From Paraburkholderia hospita (GTDB lineage Bacteria; Pseudomonadota; Gammaproteobacteria; Burkholderiales; Burkholderiaceae): a stretch of DNA of 64,000 bases. Within the stretch, counting starts at the first letter, position 1; each line of letters begins with the position of its first letter. A program made the translations under genes and the position numbers. The notes beneath the pieces were generated by a model. That model was not told where the DNA came from and did not search any database. It worked only from the letters and a program-made list of their open reading frames with translations. Location: NCBI RefSeq assembly GCF_002902965.1, contig NZ_CP026107.1, positions 1,364,001-1,428,000 on the forward strand, read 5' to 3'. Of the stretch, positions 1 to 9,040 are shown piece by piece.

Positions 1-711
1 ATGGCCGTGCTGAACATGCGGCTCGCGCAACCGCGCGTGCTCGTCGACATCTCGCGCACTGACGAACTGAACGCCGTGCGCGTGGATCGCGATGCGCGCC
101 GTCTCGTCGTGAGCGCAGCGGCGACGCAAGGCAGCGTCGAATGGCGCGCGACGCTGCGTGACGAAGTGCCGTTGCTCGCGAAGGCCTTCCCGCACATCTC
201 GCACTTTCAGATCCGCAATCGCGGCACTGTGTGCGGCTCGATCGCGCATGCGGACCCGAGCGCGGAATTGCCGCTCGTACTGACGGCCCTTGGCGGCGAT
301 GTGCTGCTGCGCTCGAAAAAGAAGCAACGCACCGTGTCGGCAAACGACTTCTTTCAGGGCATGTTGATGACCGCCCGCGAGCCGGACGAACTGGTCGAAG
401 CAGTGCGCTTCCCGCTGAAGGAGCCGGGCGAGCGCTTTGGGTTCACGGAATGCTCGGCACGTCACGGCGACTTCGCAATGGTCGCGTGCGCCGCCGTCGT
501 CACGGACGACGCGATACGGATCGCCGTGGGCGGCGTCGCGGACCGGCCGAAGGTCGAGTGCTGGCCACGTCTGCAAGGCGACGACCTGCGCGGTGCACTG
601 AACGATTTGAGCTGGAAACTGGGCGCGCAGGACGATGCACATATCAGCGCGAAGTACCGCCGTCATCTGGTTCGCGAACTCGGATGGCGCGTGATCGAGG
701 AGGCCAAGTGA
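1..711 (+). CDS. Molybdenum hydroxylase FAD-binding (medium) subunit, 5' partial
   Basis: This is the FAD subunit of a xanthine oxidase/CO dehydrogenase-type enzyme, which passes electrons between the 2Fe-2S subunit and FAD. The family motif TVCGSIAHADPSAE (about residues 76-89) is the FAD-contacting loop, followed by the conserved LPLVL and the C-terminal domain. The family is usually near 290 residues and begins with a conserved FDY..PASL segment. Here the sequence opens inside the first FAD domain (LNMRLAQPRVLVDI), so about 50 residues lie upstream of the window and the ATG at base 1 is probably internal. The stop overlaps the next gene's GTG start by 4 nt. The large molybdopterin subunit is not in the window and presumably lies to the left. 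Confidence 0.85.
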   Translation: MAVLNMRLAQPRVLVDISRTDELNAVRVDRDARRLVVSAAATQGSVEWRATLRDEVPLLAKAFPHISHFQIRNRGTVCGSIAHADPSAELPLVLTALGGDVLLRSKKKQRTVSANDFFQGMLMTAREPDELVEAVRFPLKEPGERFGFTECSARHGDFAMVACAAVVTDDAIRIAVGGVADRPKVECWPRLQGDDLRGALNDLSWKLGAQDDAHISAKYRRHLVRELGWRVIEEAK

Positions 712-1244
712 GCAAATCCACACCGTACGTCATGCGGCACGGCGAACAGCACGCCGTCACGCTGACGCTCAATGGCCGCGAGCGCAGCGGCCATTGCGAA
801 ACCCGCGAGTTGTTGTCCGATTTTCTGCGTCATGAGCTCGGCGCGACGGGCACGCACGTCGGCTGCGAACATGGCGTGTGCGGTGCGTGCACCGTGCATG
901 TCGATGGCGTCGCGGCCCGTTCGTGCCTGATGCTCGCGGTACAAGCCGACGGACGACGCGTCGATACCGTCGAAGGGCTCGCCCCCGCGCAGACGCTCGG
1001 CGATCTGCAACAGGCGTTCTCGCGGCATCACGCGTTGCAGTGCGGCTTCTGCACGGCGGGCATCCTGATGTCGTGCGCGGACTTTTTACAGCGTGTGCCT
1101 GATCCGACGGAAGAACAGGTGCGCGAGATGCTGTCGGGCCACATCTGCCGCTGTACGGGCTATACGCCGATCGTCGCCGCCGTGCTCGACTGCGCGGCGC
1201 AGCGCAGGGCGCAGTGCGCGGACACGGAGGCCGAACATGCTTGA
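708..1244 (+). CDS. Molybdenum hydroxylase 2Fe-2S (small) subunit
   Basis: A 178-residue iron-sulfur subunit of a xanthine oxidase/CO dehydrogenase-family hydroxylase. Both clusters are complete: the plant-ferredoxin type with Cys53, Cys58, Cys61 and Cys73 (CEHGVCGAC...C), and the helical second cluster with Cys112, Cys115, Cys147 and Cys149 (CGFC...CRC). I chose the GTG at 708 because it overlaps the FAD-subunit stop (GTGA), it gives the usual family length of about 160-180, and the longer upstream reading is a frame shadow of the FAD gene. The stop overlaps the CoA-ligase start by 8 nt, so the genes are translationally coupled. The substrate is unknown; linkage to a CoA ligase suggests a carboxylated aromatic or heterocycle. 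Confidence 0.9.
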   Translation: MSKSTPYVMRHGEQHAVTLTLNGRERSGHCETRELLSDFLRHELGATGTHVGCEHGVCGACTVHVDGVAARSCLMLAVQADGRRVDTVEGLAPAQTLGDLQQAFSRHHALQCGFCTAGILMSCADFLQRVPDPTEEQVREMLSGHICRCTGYTPIVAAVLDCAAQRRAQCADTEAEHA

Positions 1245-2838
1245 TCTCGGCCGCACGTTTCTGCAAAGCGTGGAGCGCAGCCCGAATGCGCTGGCGCTCG
1301 TCGACGGCGAGTTTCGCGTCACTTACGCGCAATGGCACGGGCTGATTCTGCAAGCGGCGCACGGTCTGCGCGAACTGGGTCTCGCGCATGGCGACCGTCT
1401 GCTCGTCGTGCTGCAAAACCGCTGGGAAATGGCGACGCTGCACTGGGCCTGCCAGTTCGCGGGCATCGTCATCGTGCCGCTCAACTGGCGCGCGAAGCCC
1501 GACGAACTCGACTATTGCGTGAGCGACGCGGGCGTGAAGGCGATCGTCTACGAACCCGTCAGCGCTGAAGCCGTGATGCAAAGCCCCGCCGCGCAGAAGG
1601 TGCCGCGCATCGCGCTAGATGATGCGCCGGGACGCACCGCATCGATCGACGTGCTGCTCGCAGTTCAAACGGGTCACGCACCCGAAAGCATCGAAACGAC
1701 GCCGACGCACGCCTCTGCCGACGACTACTCGCTGATCCTTTACACATCCGGCACGACGGGCAAGGCCAAAGGCGTGCCGCGCCGACACCGGCACGAGCGC
1801 GCTGCAGCGCTCGCGCATGTGGCGCAGAACCTCTATCGGCATGGCGAGCGCACGCTCGGCGTGATGCCGCTCTATCACACGATGGGCGTGCGCTCGCTGC
1901 TTTCGATGGCGCTCGTCGATGGCTTGTTCGTCTGCGTGCGCCGCTGGAATGCGCGCCTCGCGCTCGATTCGATTGCGCAATACAAGCTCTCGTGCCTCTA
2001 TCTCGTACCGACGCTTTATCACGATCTGCTCGCGGATCGCGCGTTTGGCGATATCGATACGTCATCCGTCACGAAGCTCGGTTTTGCAGGCGCGCCAATG
2101 AGCGATGGCTTGCTCAAGCGCCTGTCCGCTGCATTCGAGCCTGAACTGTTCGTCAACCACTACGGATCGTCCGAGGTCTACACGGTCAGCATCGACCAGC
2201 ACGCGACGCTCAAGCCCGGCAGCGCCGGACGGGCGGGCATCAACACCCGCCTGCGCGTCGTGAAGCTCGACGCGCAGTCGCCGGACGATGTCGCCGCCGT
2301 GCGCGAAGAAGGCCAGATCATCGCGGACCTGCTCGGCGACGAAGCCTTCGAAGGCTACTGGGACCGGCCCGATGCGAACGCGAAGTCGCTGCGCAACGGC
2401 TGGTACTTCACGGGCGACACCGGCTTCTTCGACGAAGACGGCGATCTCTATGTCTCCGGCCGCGTCGACGACATGATCATCAGCGGCGGCGAGAACATCT
2501 CGCCTGTCGATATCGAATCGGTGCTGTCGCTGCATCCGTGCGTCGACGAAGTGGCCGTGGCGGGCGTGAAGGACGAACGCTGGGGACAGCGCGTCGTCGC
2601 TTTCGTCAAGCGGCGCGATTACGTGGACGGCGACACGCTCGACGCATGGTGCCGCGCGTCCGATCTCGTCAACTTCAAGCGTCCGCGCGACTACGTGTTT
2701 GTCGACGACATACCGAAGTCGCCGGTCGGCAAGATACTGCGCCGCAAGCTCCAGGCGGGCGAATACCTGCGCGACGAGCGCGGCCCGGCCGCATCGGTCG
2801 ACGCTTTGCATCAACACATTGAAATCACGAAGGAGTGA
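1237..2838 (+). CDS. AMP-forming acyl/aryl-CoA synthetase
   Basis: An ANL-superfamily acid:CoA ligase of 533 residues that activates a carboxylic acid to its CoA thioester through an acyl-AMP. Visible motifs are the P-loop LYTSGTTGKAKGVPRRH, the aromatic-binding-region motif NHYGSSEVYT, the hinge motif GWYFTGDTGFFDEDGDLYVSGR split from RVDDMIISGGENISP, and the catalytic C-terminal lysine in SPVGKILRRKL. The ATG at 1237 overlaps the 2Fe-2S stop and is preferred over an upstream in-frame start inside that gene. The substrate cannot be read from sequence. The relatives I recognise act on benzoate-like or medium-chain acids, and the neighbouring Mo hydroxylase and enoyl-CoA hydratase suggest that an aromatic or cyclic acid is activated and degraded as a thioester. 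Confidence 0.85.
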   Translation: MLDLGRTFLQSVERSPNALALVDGEFRVTYAQWHGLILQAAHGLRELGLAHGDRLLVVLQNRWEMATLHWACQFAGIVIVPLNWRAKPDELDYCVSDAGVKAIVYEPVSAEAVMQSPAAQKVPRIALDDAPGRTASIDVLLAVQTGHAPESIETTPTHASADDYSLILYTSGTTGKAKGVPRRHRHERAAALAHVAQNLYRHGERTLGVMPLYHTMGVRSLLSMALVDGLFVCVRRWNARLALDSIAQYKLSCLYLVPTLYHDLLADRAFGDIDTSSVTKLGFAGAPMSDGLLKRLSAAFEPELFVNHYGSSEVYTVSIDQHATLKPGSAGRAGINTRLRVVKLDAQSPDDVAAVREEGQIIADLLGDEAFEGYWDRPDANAKSLRNGWYFTGDTGFFDEDGDLYVSGRVDDMIISGGENISPVDIESVLSLHPCVDEVAVAGVKDERWGQRVVAFVKRRDYVDGDTLDAWCRASDLVNFKRPRDYVFVDDIPKSPVGKILRRKLQAGEYLRDERGPAASVDALHQHIEITKE

Positions 2839-2843
2839 CACCC

Positions 2844-3650
2844 ATGACCGACCTGACCCACCGCGGCCAGACGCTGCTTCAGGACCTCGACGGCTTCGAC
2901 GTCGAAATCGACGCGCAACGCGAGCGCGCCGACGTCATCCTGGACCGTCCGCCGTTCAACGTGATTTCGATGCATGCGCGCGACCAGTTGCGCGCCACCT
3001 TCGAAGCACTCGACGAAGACGACCGCGTGCGTGTGATCGTCGTGCGCGCGAAGGGCGAGCATTTTTCCAGCGGCGGCGACATCAAGGGCTTTCTCGAAGC
3101 ATCGCCGGAACGTGTGTCGAAACTCGCATGGAATGTCGCGGCGCCCACGCGCTGCTCGAAGCCGGTGATCGCGGCAAATCGCGGCTTCTGCTTCGGCGTG
3201 GGCTTCGAGCTGTCGCTCGCATGCGACTTCCGCATCGCCACCGACACGACCTTTTACGCGCTGCCCGAACAGAAGCTCGGTCAGATTCCCGGCTCGGGCG
3301 GTTCCGCGCGCTTGCAGCAGATGGTCGGCATCGGCCGGACGAAAGACATCGTGATGCGCTCACGCCGTATTCCCGGCAAGCAGGCGTATGACTGGGGCAT
3401 CGTCGTCGAATGTGTCGCTGACGCCGAACTCGAAGCTGCCACGGATGCGCTCGTCGATGAGCTGCGCGCGTTCTCGCCGCTCGCGCAACGCACCGCGAAG
3501 AAGCTGCTCAACGATACGGAAGATGCGCCGCTGTCGATTGCGATCGAACTGGAAGGCCACTGCTATAGCCGCCTGCGTTCGTCCGACGATTTCCGCGAAG
3601 GCGTCGAAGCATTTCACGCGAAGCGCAAGCCCGTGTTTCGCGGGCAATAA
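2844..3650 (+). CDS. Enoyl-CoA hydratase/isomerase family protein
   Basis: Crotonase-fold protein of 268 residues. The oxyanion-hole segments are present (FSSGGDIKGFLE and NRGFCFGVGFELSLACDFRIA), as is the conserved PEQKLGQIPGSGG loop that follows. The protein would hydrate, isomerise or open the ring of a CoA thioester made by the ligase just upstream. The ATG at 2844 has a strong AAGGAG ribosome site that overlaps the ligase stop; a GTG three codons earlier is less likely. The exact reaction is not determinable: crotonases also include isomerases, dehalogenases and ring hydrolases. It is co-transcribed with the ligase and precedes a flavin alcohol dehydrogenase by 51 nt. Confidence 0.85.
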   Translation: MTDLTHRGQTLLQDLDGFDVEIDAQRERADVILDRPPFNVISMHARDQLRATFEALDEDDRVRVIVVRAKGEHFSSGGDIKGFLEASPERVSKLAWNVAAPTRCSKPVIAANRGFCFGVGFELSLACDFRIATDTTFYALPEQKLGQIPGSGGSARLQQMVGIGRTKDIVMRSRRIPGKQAYDWGIVVECVADAELEAATDALVDELRAFSPLAQRTAKKLLNDTEDAPLSIAIELEGHCYSRLRSSDDFREGVEAFHAKRKPVFRGQ

Positions 3651-3701
3651 ACAGTAAGCGCGCGATAACAAAGCGCACGACAAAGGTTTGGGAGAACGTT
3701 C

Positions 3702-5432
3702 ATGGAACGCTTCGATTACGTGATCGTCGGTGGTGGGTCGGCCGGGTGCGTGCTTGCGCACCGGCTGTCGGCCGTGCCGTCGCTGCGCGTCGCGTTGATC
3801 GAAGCGGGCGTGGACACGCCGCCGGGCGCCGTGCCCGGCGAGATTCTCGACAGCTATCCGATGCCCGTCTTCTGCGGCGACCGGTACATCTGGCCCGATC
3901 TGAAGGCGCAGGCGACGCGCGGCGCGGCGACGCGTGTCTACGAGCAGGGCAAGGTGATGGGCGGCGGGTCGAGCATCAACGTGCAGTCGGCCAATCGCGG
4001 CCTGCCGCGCGATTACGACGACTGGGCCGCGAACGGCGCAACGGGCTGGGCCTGGCGCGACGTGTTGCCCTACTTTCGCAAGCTCGAACGCGATGTGAAT
4101 TTCCCGGGCGGCGACATGCACGGGCACGACGGCCCCGTGCCGATTCGCCGCATCATGCCCGAGGACTGGCCGCCGTTCTGCCATGCGTTTGCGAACGGAC
4201 TGCGCGCTCAAGGCCTCGTGATGCTGCGCGATCAGAACGCCGAGTTCGACGATGGGTTTTTCCCCGGCGCGTTTTCGAACCTCGACGACAAGCGCGTGTC
4301 GACGGCAGTTGCTTATCTCGACGACGCGACGCGCAAGCGCGGCAATCTGCGCATCTTCGCGGAACTGCACGTCGAGCGCATCGTGATGGACGGCACGGTT
4401 GCGCGCGGCGTCATCGCGATGGCACACAACGGCGAACGCGTGCAGTTCGACGCAAACGAAGTCATTCTGTGCGCGGGCGCGTTGCAGTCGCCCGCGATGC
4501 TGTTGCGTGCGGGCATTGGATCGCGGGAGGACCTTGACGCGCTCGTCATCAAGTGTCGTGTCGATCTGCCGGGCGTGGGACGCAATCTGCAGGATCATCC
4601 GTCGCTGACGTTCTGTCATTTTCTTGCGCCGGGTTTTCGCATGCCTTTGTCGCGGCGGCGCGCCAGCATGGTGGCGGCGCGCCTGACTTCGGGCGTGGAC
4701 GGCAGCGAAGCATCCGATCTCTATCTGTCGAGCGCTACTCGTGCCGCATGGCATGCGCTCGGCAACCGGCTCGGCCTGTTCTTTCTGTGGTGCAACCGGC
4801 CCTATTCGCGGGGCCGTGTGCAACTGGTCTCTCCCGATGCGTCCATTGCGCCTCGCGTCGAACTCAATCTGCTTGAAGACGCACGCGATCTCGAACGGCT
4901 CGCTGCCGGCGTGCGAATGCTTGCGCGCGTGGTCGATGCTTCGGGCCTCGGTCACGATGCGCGCGACTTCTTTCCTGCCGCGTTTTCGCCGCGCGTGAAA
5001 GCGTTGAGCCGTGTCGGGAGAGGCAATGCGATGCTGACCTCGATACTCGGCACGCTGCTCGATACGCCGGCGCCTTTGCGGCGCGCGTTGATCGAACGTT
5101 TCTTCACGCGCGGCAAGCGCATGTCCGCTTTACTCGCCGACGAACACGCGCTTGCGGACTTCATCCGCGCGAATGTGTTCGGTGTGTGGCATGCGAGCGG
5201 CACATGCCGAATGGGGGACGCGAACCAGCCCGACAGCGTGACCGATACGCAAGGCCGCGTGCATGGCGCACAAGGGCTGCGTGTGGTCGACGCATCGCTG
5301 ATGCCGCGATTGCCATCGGCGAACACGAATATTCCGACCATCATGATCGCCGAGAAGATTGCGGATGCAATGGTCAAGCATCGACATGCGACGGGCGCGA
5401 CGCACGCAGCGCCACTCGTTTCAACGCCTTAG
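3702..5432 (+). CDS. GMC-family FAD-dependent alcohol dehydrogenase/oxidase
   Basis: A 576-residue glucose-methanol-choline oxidoreductase. The dinucleotide motif GGGSAGCVLAHRLS is at about residues 10-23 and the GMC signature 1 region follows (KVMGGGSSINVQSANRG). The C-terminal active-site block WHASGTCRMG and the NTNIPTIMIAEKIAD motif are also present. It should oxidise a primary or secondary alcohol using FAD. No signal peptide is seen, so it is cytoplasmic or membrane-associated, like choline dehydrogenase. It sits 51 nt after the enoyl-CoA hydratase and 107 nt before the MFS carrier, consistent with one catabolic unit. The alcohol substrate may be the hydrated product of that pathway, which is inference. 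Confidence 0.88.
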   Translation: MERFDYVIVGGGSAGCVLAHRLSAVPSLRVALIEAGVDTPPGAVPGEILDSYPMPVFCGDRYIWPDLKAQATRGAATRVYEQGKVMGGGSSINVQSANRGLPRDYDDWAANGATGWAWRDVLPYFRKLERDVNFPGGDMHGHDGPVPIRRIMPEDWPPFCHAFANGLRAQGLVMLRDQNAEFDDGFFPGAFSNLDDKRVSTAVAYLDDATRKRGNLRIFAELHVERIVMDGTVARGVIAMAHNGERVQFDANEVILCAGALQSPAMLLRAGIGSREDLDALVIKCRVDLPGVGRNLQDHPSLTFCHFLAPGFRMPLSRRRASMVAARLTSGVDGSEASDLYLSSATRAAWHALGNRLGLFFLWCNRPYSRGRVQLVSPDASIAPRVELNLLEDARDLERLAAGVRMLARVVDASGLGHDARDFFPAAFSPRVKALSRVGRGNAMLTSILGTLLDTPAPLRRALIERFFTRGKRMSALLADEHALADFIRANVFGVWHASGTCRMGDANQPDSVTDTQGRVHGAQGLRVVDASLMPRLPSANTNIPTIMIAEKIADAMVKHRHATGATHAAPLVSTP

Positions 5433-5539
5433 CGAATTCAACCGACGGTTTCATTAACGCCAATCAGAGCACGCAATCGACAGGTGCCACTTTCACCGGA
5501 CTGATACAGAGACAGGACGGTGACCATTCAAGGAGATGA

Positions 5540-6919
5540 ATGATGTCCGTAGCAGCGCAAAACGGCGCCGCCGTGCCGGCTATCGACCAGCGGCAGGTCA
5601 TGGGCGCAGTGTTCGCATCATGTCTGGGCTGGGCTCTCGATCTGTTCGATCTGTTCGTGCTGTTGTACGTGGCGCCCGTCGTCGGGCGTCTGTTCTTCCC
5701 TTCCGATCATGCGATGCTGTCGCTCGCAGGCGTCTATGCGTCGTTCGCGGTCACGCTGCTGATGCGCCCGCTCGGCTCCGCGCTGTTCGGCTCTTACGCC
5801 GACCGTCACGGACGCAAGGGTGCGATGATCGTTGCCGTGGTCGGCGTCGGCATATCGACGGCGGCTTTCGGCCTGCTGCCAACCGTGCATACAGTCGGAC
5901 TGGTCGCGCCCGTGCTGTTTCTGATTCTGCGGCTCGTGCAGGGCGTGTTCGTCGGCGGCGTGGTCGCATCGACGCATACCATCGGCACCGAATCCGTCGC
6001 GCCGAAATATCGCGGCGCCGTGTCGGGGCTGATTGGCGGTGGCGGCGCGGGCATGGGCGCGCTGCTCGCTTCGCTGACGTTCCTGCTGATGTCGTCGCTG
6101 TTTCCGGGCGAACTGTTCGACGTGTGGGGCTGGCGCTGCATGTTCTTCACGGGGATCATCAGCTCGGTGCTCGGCCTCTTCGTGTTCAACAGCCTCGAAG
6201 AGTCGCCGCTATGGCGCAAACTGGCCGCGGAAAAAGCGGCGAAAGCCGCGGCGCAGAAGCGCGATGCAGCCGTCGAGATCGTGCGTTCGCCGCTGAAAAC
6301 GCTGTTCTCGCGCGACTATCGGTCGATCCTGTTCGTCAACCTGCTGCTGACCATCGGCGGCGGCAGCGGCTACTACCTGACCTCGGGTTATCTACCGACG
6401 TTCCTCAAGATCGTAAGCCACGCGCCCAACGGTGCGGCCGCTGCGATCCTGATGATTTGTAGCATCGCTGTCGTGATCGCATCGGTGGCGGCGGGACATC
6501 TGAGCACATTCATCGGCCGCAAGACGGCGTTCATATGGATCGGGCTGATTCGCCTCGTCGCGCTGCCGGGCATCTTTCTGCTGCTGCCAACGGCCACGGA
6601 CATCGTGACACTCGGCCTATACGCAGTCGTACTCAGCGCGCTGGGCAGCGCCGGTTACGCGCCGATCCTGATCTTCCTCAACGAGCGCTTCCCGACGGCG
6701 ATCCGCGCGACGGGCACGGGTCTGTCATGGAACATCGGCTTTGCGATTGGCGGCATGATGCCGACCTTCGTCTCGCTGGTCGCGAAGGAAACGAGCCAGT
6801 TGCCCGTCACACTCGCGATCTTCGTCGGCGCGATTAGCGTGATCTTCCTGATTGGCGCGTTCATCGTGCCGGAGACGCGTGGCCGACTCGATCAGCCCGC
6901 TTCGCGCAACGTGAACTGA
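5540..6919 (+). CDS. MFS transporter, metabolite:H+ symporter type
   Basis: A 459-residue, 12-helix major facilitator of the aromatic acid/metabolite:H+ symporter type. The helix 2-3 loop motif is present as GSYADRHGRKGAM, helix 1 carries a charged LGWALDLFDLFVLLY segment, and helix 5 carries GLIGGGGAGMGALLAS. It lies in the inner membrane and likely imports the acid handled by the upstream ligase. Two adjacent ATGs (5540 and 5543) follow AGGAG at 5531-5535; either could be used. It ends 6 nt before the convergent LysR gene, so there is almost no terminator space. Confidence 0.85.
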   Translation: MMSVAAQNGAAVPAIDQRQVMGAVFASCLGWALDLFDLFVLLYVAPVVGRLFFPSDHAMLSLAGVYASFAVTLLMRPLGSALFGSYADRHGRKGAMIVAVVGVGISTAAFGLLPTVHTVGLVAPVLFLILRLVQGVFVGGVVASTHTIGTESVAPKYRGAVSGLIGGGGAGMGALLASLTFLLMSSLFPGELFDVWGWRCMFFTGIISSVLGLFVFNSLEESPLWRKLAAEKAAKAAAQKRDAAVEIVRSPLKTLFSRDYRSILFVNLLLTIGGGSGYYLTSGYLPTFLKIVSHAPNGAAAAILMICSIAVVIASVAAGHLSTFIGRKTAFIWIGLIRLVALPGIFLLLPTATDIVTLGLYAVVLSALGSAGYAPILIFLNERFPTAIRATGTGLSWNIGFAIGGMMPTFVSLVAKETSQLPVTLAIFVGAISVIFLIGAFIVPETRGRLDQPASRNVN

Positions 6920-6925
6920 GCGGTC

Positions 6926-7837
6926 TCACTCGTCCGCCGCGCTCTTCGTGACGCGGCGGATTTCTTCCGCGATGATGTCGATGAGCGCTTGCGCAGCGGG
7001 CCCGATCGGACGCTTCGGATGCGAGACCTGAACGATGTGCCGCAGGATTGACGGCGTCGTAATGCGGTGCGCGCGCAGTGTGCCTTCGTCCACTTTGCGC
7101 TGCACGACCACACGCGGCAAGATCGTGGCGACGCTGCTCTGCTCGACGAATTGCACGATGGTGCTCAGCAGATCGATTTCGAAGGTGGGCTTGATGACGA
7201 TATTCGCGGCCATCAACGCGGCGTCGAGCGCGCCGCGCAAGCCGTTGCGGCGTGTCGGCAGCACCAGTTCAACGGCGGGCGGTTGTGACAGGTCGATCGT
7301 TTCCGGCAACGTGGCAACGCACTTCATGCCCGTCACGTACACCATCTCTTCGACCAGCAGCGGCTGCATGTCGAGCGTGAGCCGGCCGCGCGGCTTGTTG
7401 ATGATCGCAGCATCGAGGCGCCCTGCTTCGACGCCGTCGATCAACTGCGCGCTGAAGCCATCGGCCACCGACACCTCGACCTGAGGAAACAGCGCATTGA
7501 ATTTCGCGAGCGATTCGGCGAGCACGCTTTCCGTTTCCGAGGCGACCATGCCGAGCGACACGCGGCCCGTGACGATCACATCCTGACGGCTCAACTGCAC
7601 GCGCGCGTGCTCGATGTCGCGCATGATCGGCGTGTAGAGGCGATACATCTGCCGCGCGGCGTCGGTGGGCGTCATGCCGTGCGGTCCGCGTTCGAAGAGC
7701 GCCTGCCCCAGTTCCGCCTCGATCTTCGAAATCTGCATGCTGAGCGCCGGCTGGACGATATTCAGGCGCTTCGCCGCGCGCGTCACCGAGCCGTCTTCGA
7801 AGAGTGCGATGAAGTACTGGATTTGTTTTAGGTCCAT
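6926..7837 (-). CDS. LysR-family transcriptional regulator
   Basis: A 303-residue LysR regulator. The N-terminal helix-turn-helix spans MDLKQIQYFIALFEDGSVTR and the recognition region AKRLNIVQPALSMQISKIE, followed by a periplasmic-binding-protein-like effector domain. It lies 9 nt downstream of the LacI gene on the same strand, so the two regulators may be co-transcribed, which is unusual for LysR genes that normally face their target. It is convergent to the MFS gene of the CoA-ligase operon. Candidate targets are that operon or something further away; the sequence does not settle this. Confidence 0.88.
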   Translation of the reverse strand: MDLKQIQYFIALFEDGSVTRAAKRLNIVQPALSMQISKIEAELGQALFERGPHGMTPTDAARQMYRLYTPIMRDIEHARVQLSRQDVIVTGRVSLGMVASETESVLAESLAKFNALFPQVEVSVADGFSAQLIDGVEAGRLDAAIINKPRGRLTLDMQPLLVEEMVYVTGMKCVATLPETIDLSQPPAVELVLPTRRNGLRGALDAALMAANIVIKPTFEIDLLSTIVQFVEQSSVATILPRVVVQRKVDEGTLRAHRITTPSILRHIVQVSHPKRPIGPAAQALIDIIAEEIRRVTKSAADE

Positions 7838-7846
7838 GCGGCCATT

Positions 7847-8851
7847 CTACGTTGACTGCCTTCTCACCAACGTCGGCAAAGGCGCAATCACAGCAGGCGG
7901 CTGCCCCTCACCACGCGGCTCATGAATCAACCGGATCAGCAATTCAATCGACGCCTGCGCAATCGCTTCCGTATTGATCGCCACCGTCGTCAGCGAGGGC
8001 CGCACCTGATGCGCCAGCTGAATGTCCGTGATGCCGATCACGGACACATCGTCGGGTACTTTACGGCCTAGCGTCGCCAGCGCCTGCAATGCACCGATCG
8101 CAAGCAGATCATTGGTCGCAAACAGCGCGCTGAGATGCGGCTCGCGCTCCATCAATTCCACGCACGCCGCAAAGCCCGCATCGATCGTATCCGGAATTTG
8201 CAGCACGGCGGCATCGTCCGGTTCCAGACCGGCTTCGCGCATCACCTCGCGAAAGCCCGTCGCGCGCGCATCCTGCAGGCCGCCGCAACCGTCGCCGACC
8301 AGCATGCCGATATCGCGATGCCCCAGCTCCAGCAGATGCCGCGCCGCGAGCGCGCCCGCATGCGCGAAATCGACGGCCACGCACGGCAGCGCGGGCAACT
8401 GCTCAGGATGCTCCCACAGGCTCAACACGATCGGCGCGCCAACGGCTGCGGACTCGCACAGTTCGTTGATCGCGATATCCGTGTTGAGCACCAGCACGCC
8501 TTCCGCCAGCGTGCCCGCAATCTGCGTCAGGTACGCACGGCCGATTTCGGCATCGTCGTCCGTGTTGCAGACCATCAGGAAGTAACCGCCGCGCCGCGCC
8601 GCGCGTTCGGCCGCCAGCACGAACTCGGGATAAAACGGATTCGCGATGCTCGACAGCATCAGCGCCAGCGTCGGCGAGCGCCCTTCCGCCAACGCGCGCG
8701 CGTTCAGGTTCGGCCGGTAACCCAGTTCGCGGATAGCACGCTTCACGCGCTCAGCGGTTTCGGGTCGTACCTTGTCCGGATTGCGCAACACGTTCGAAAC
8801 GGTCGCCGCCGTGACCTGCGCGCGTCGCGCGACGTCGGTTAATGTCGCCAT
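7847..8851 (-). CDS. LacI-family repressor, likely of the galactoside operon
   Basis: A 334-residue LacI/GalR repressor with a typical N-terminal headpiece (TLTDVARRAQVTAATVSNVL) and hinge, then a sugar-binding periplasmic-protein-like core (LMLSSIANPFYPEFV, LFATNDLLAIGALQAL). It is divergent from the carbohydrate ABC/beta-galactosidase operon, with 275 nt between the starts. That spacer holds two mirror-image palindromes of LacI type with a central CG (9041 and 9097) and further inverted repeats at 8944-8990. I infer that it represses the galactoside operon until an oligosaccharide or galactose-derived inducer binds. The ligand is not proven. Confidence 0.88.
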   Translation of the reverse strand: MATLTDVARRAQVTAATVSNVLRNPDKVRPETAERVKRAIRELGYRPNLNARALAEGRSPTLALMLSSIANPFYPEFVLAAERAARRGGYFLMVCNTDDDAEIGRAYLTQIAGTLAEGVLVLNTDIAINELCESAAVGAPIVLSLWEHPEQLPALPCVAVDFAHAGALAARHLLELGHRDIGMLVGDGCGGLQDARATGFREVMREAGLEPDDAAVLQIPDTIDAGFAACVELMEREPHLSALFATNDLLAIGALQALATLGRKVPDDVSVIGITDIQLAHQVRPSLTTVAINTEAIAQASIELLIRLIHEPRGEGQPPAVIAPLPTLVRRQST

Positions 8852-8943
8852 GCCAGAAAGATTAGGAAAGATCCCATATTTAGAGACTGCGAATCAGATG
8901 TTGCGCATCTACCGCAGGCTTTGATAACTTTGCTCGAAAGGAT

Positions 8944-8960
8944 ATTGCAACCAGTTGCAT
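8944..8960. promoter_or_regulatory. Inverted repeat TGCAAC-CA-GTTGCA (possible operator)
   Basis: Perfect 6-bp arms (8946-8951 and 8954-8959) around a 2-nt centre lie between the divergent LacI and ABC ATPase genes. The shape resembles LacI-family half-sites, although the central CG is replaced by CA. It could serve the lacI gene itself (autoregulation), which starts about 95 nt away. Function is inferred from position and symmetry only. Confidence 0.4.
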
Positions 8961-8970
8961 GGGACCCGAG

Positions 8971-8990
8971 TAAGCGCTAAAGCGCTAACT
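8971..8990. promoter_or_regulatory. Paired AGCGCT palindromes, possible operator or promoter element
   Basis: Two AGCGCT palindromes (8973-8978 and 8981-8986) separated by AA form TAAGCGCTAAAGCGCTAACT. They lie between the LacI gene and the first long operator. The A/T flanks around a GC core recall the 9041 and 9097 operators. A role in binding LacI or another regulator is a guess. Confidence 0.3.
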
Positions 8991-9040
8991 CTGGTCGACA
9001 GGAGACAAACAAACATGATCGCGCTTTCGAGCACACCCGA

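Noticed and set aside
6940..6962. Hairpin CCGCCGCG/CGCGGCGG as terminator of the MFS gene
   Set aside because: It lies inside the LysR coding end in GC-rich sequence and has no T-run, so chance symmetry is likely.
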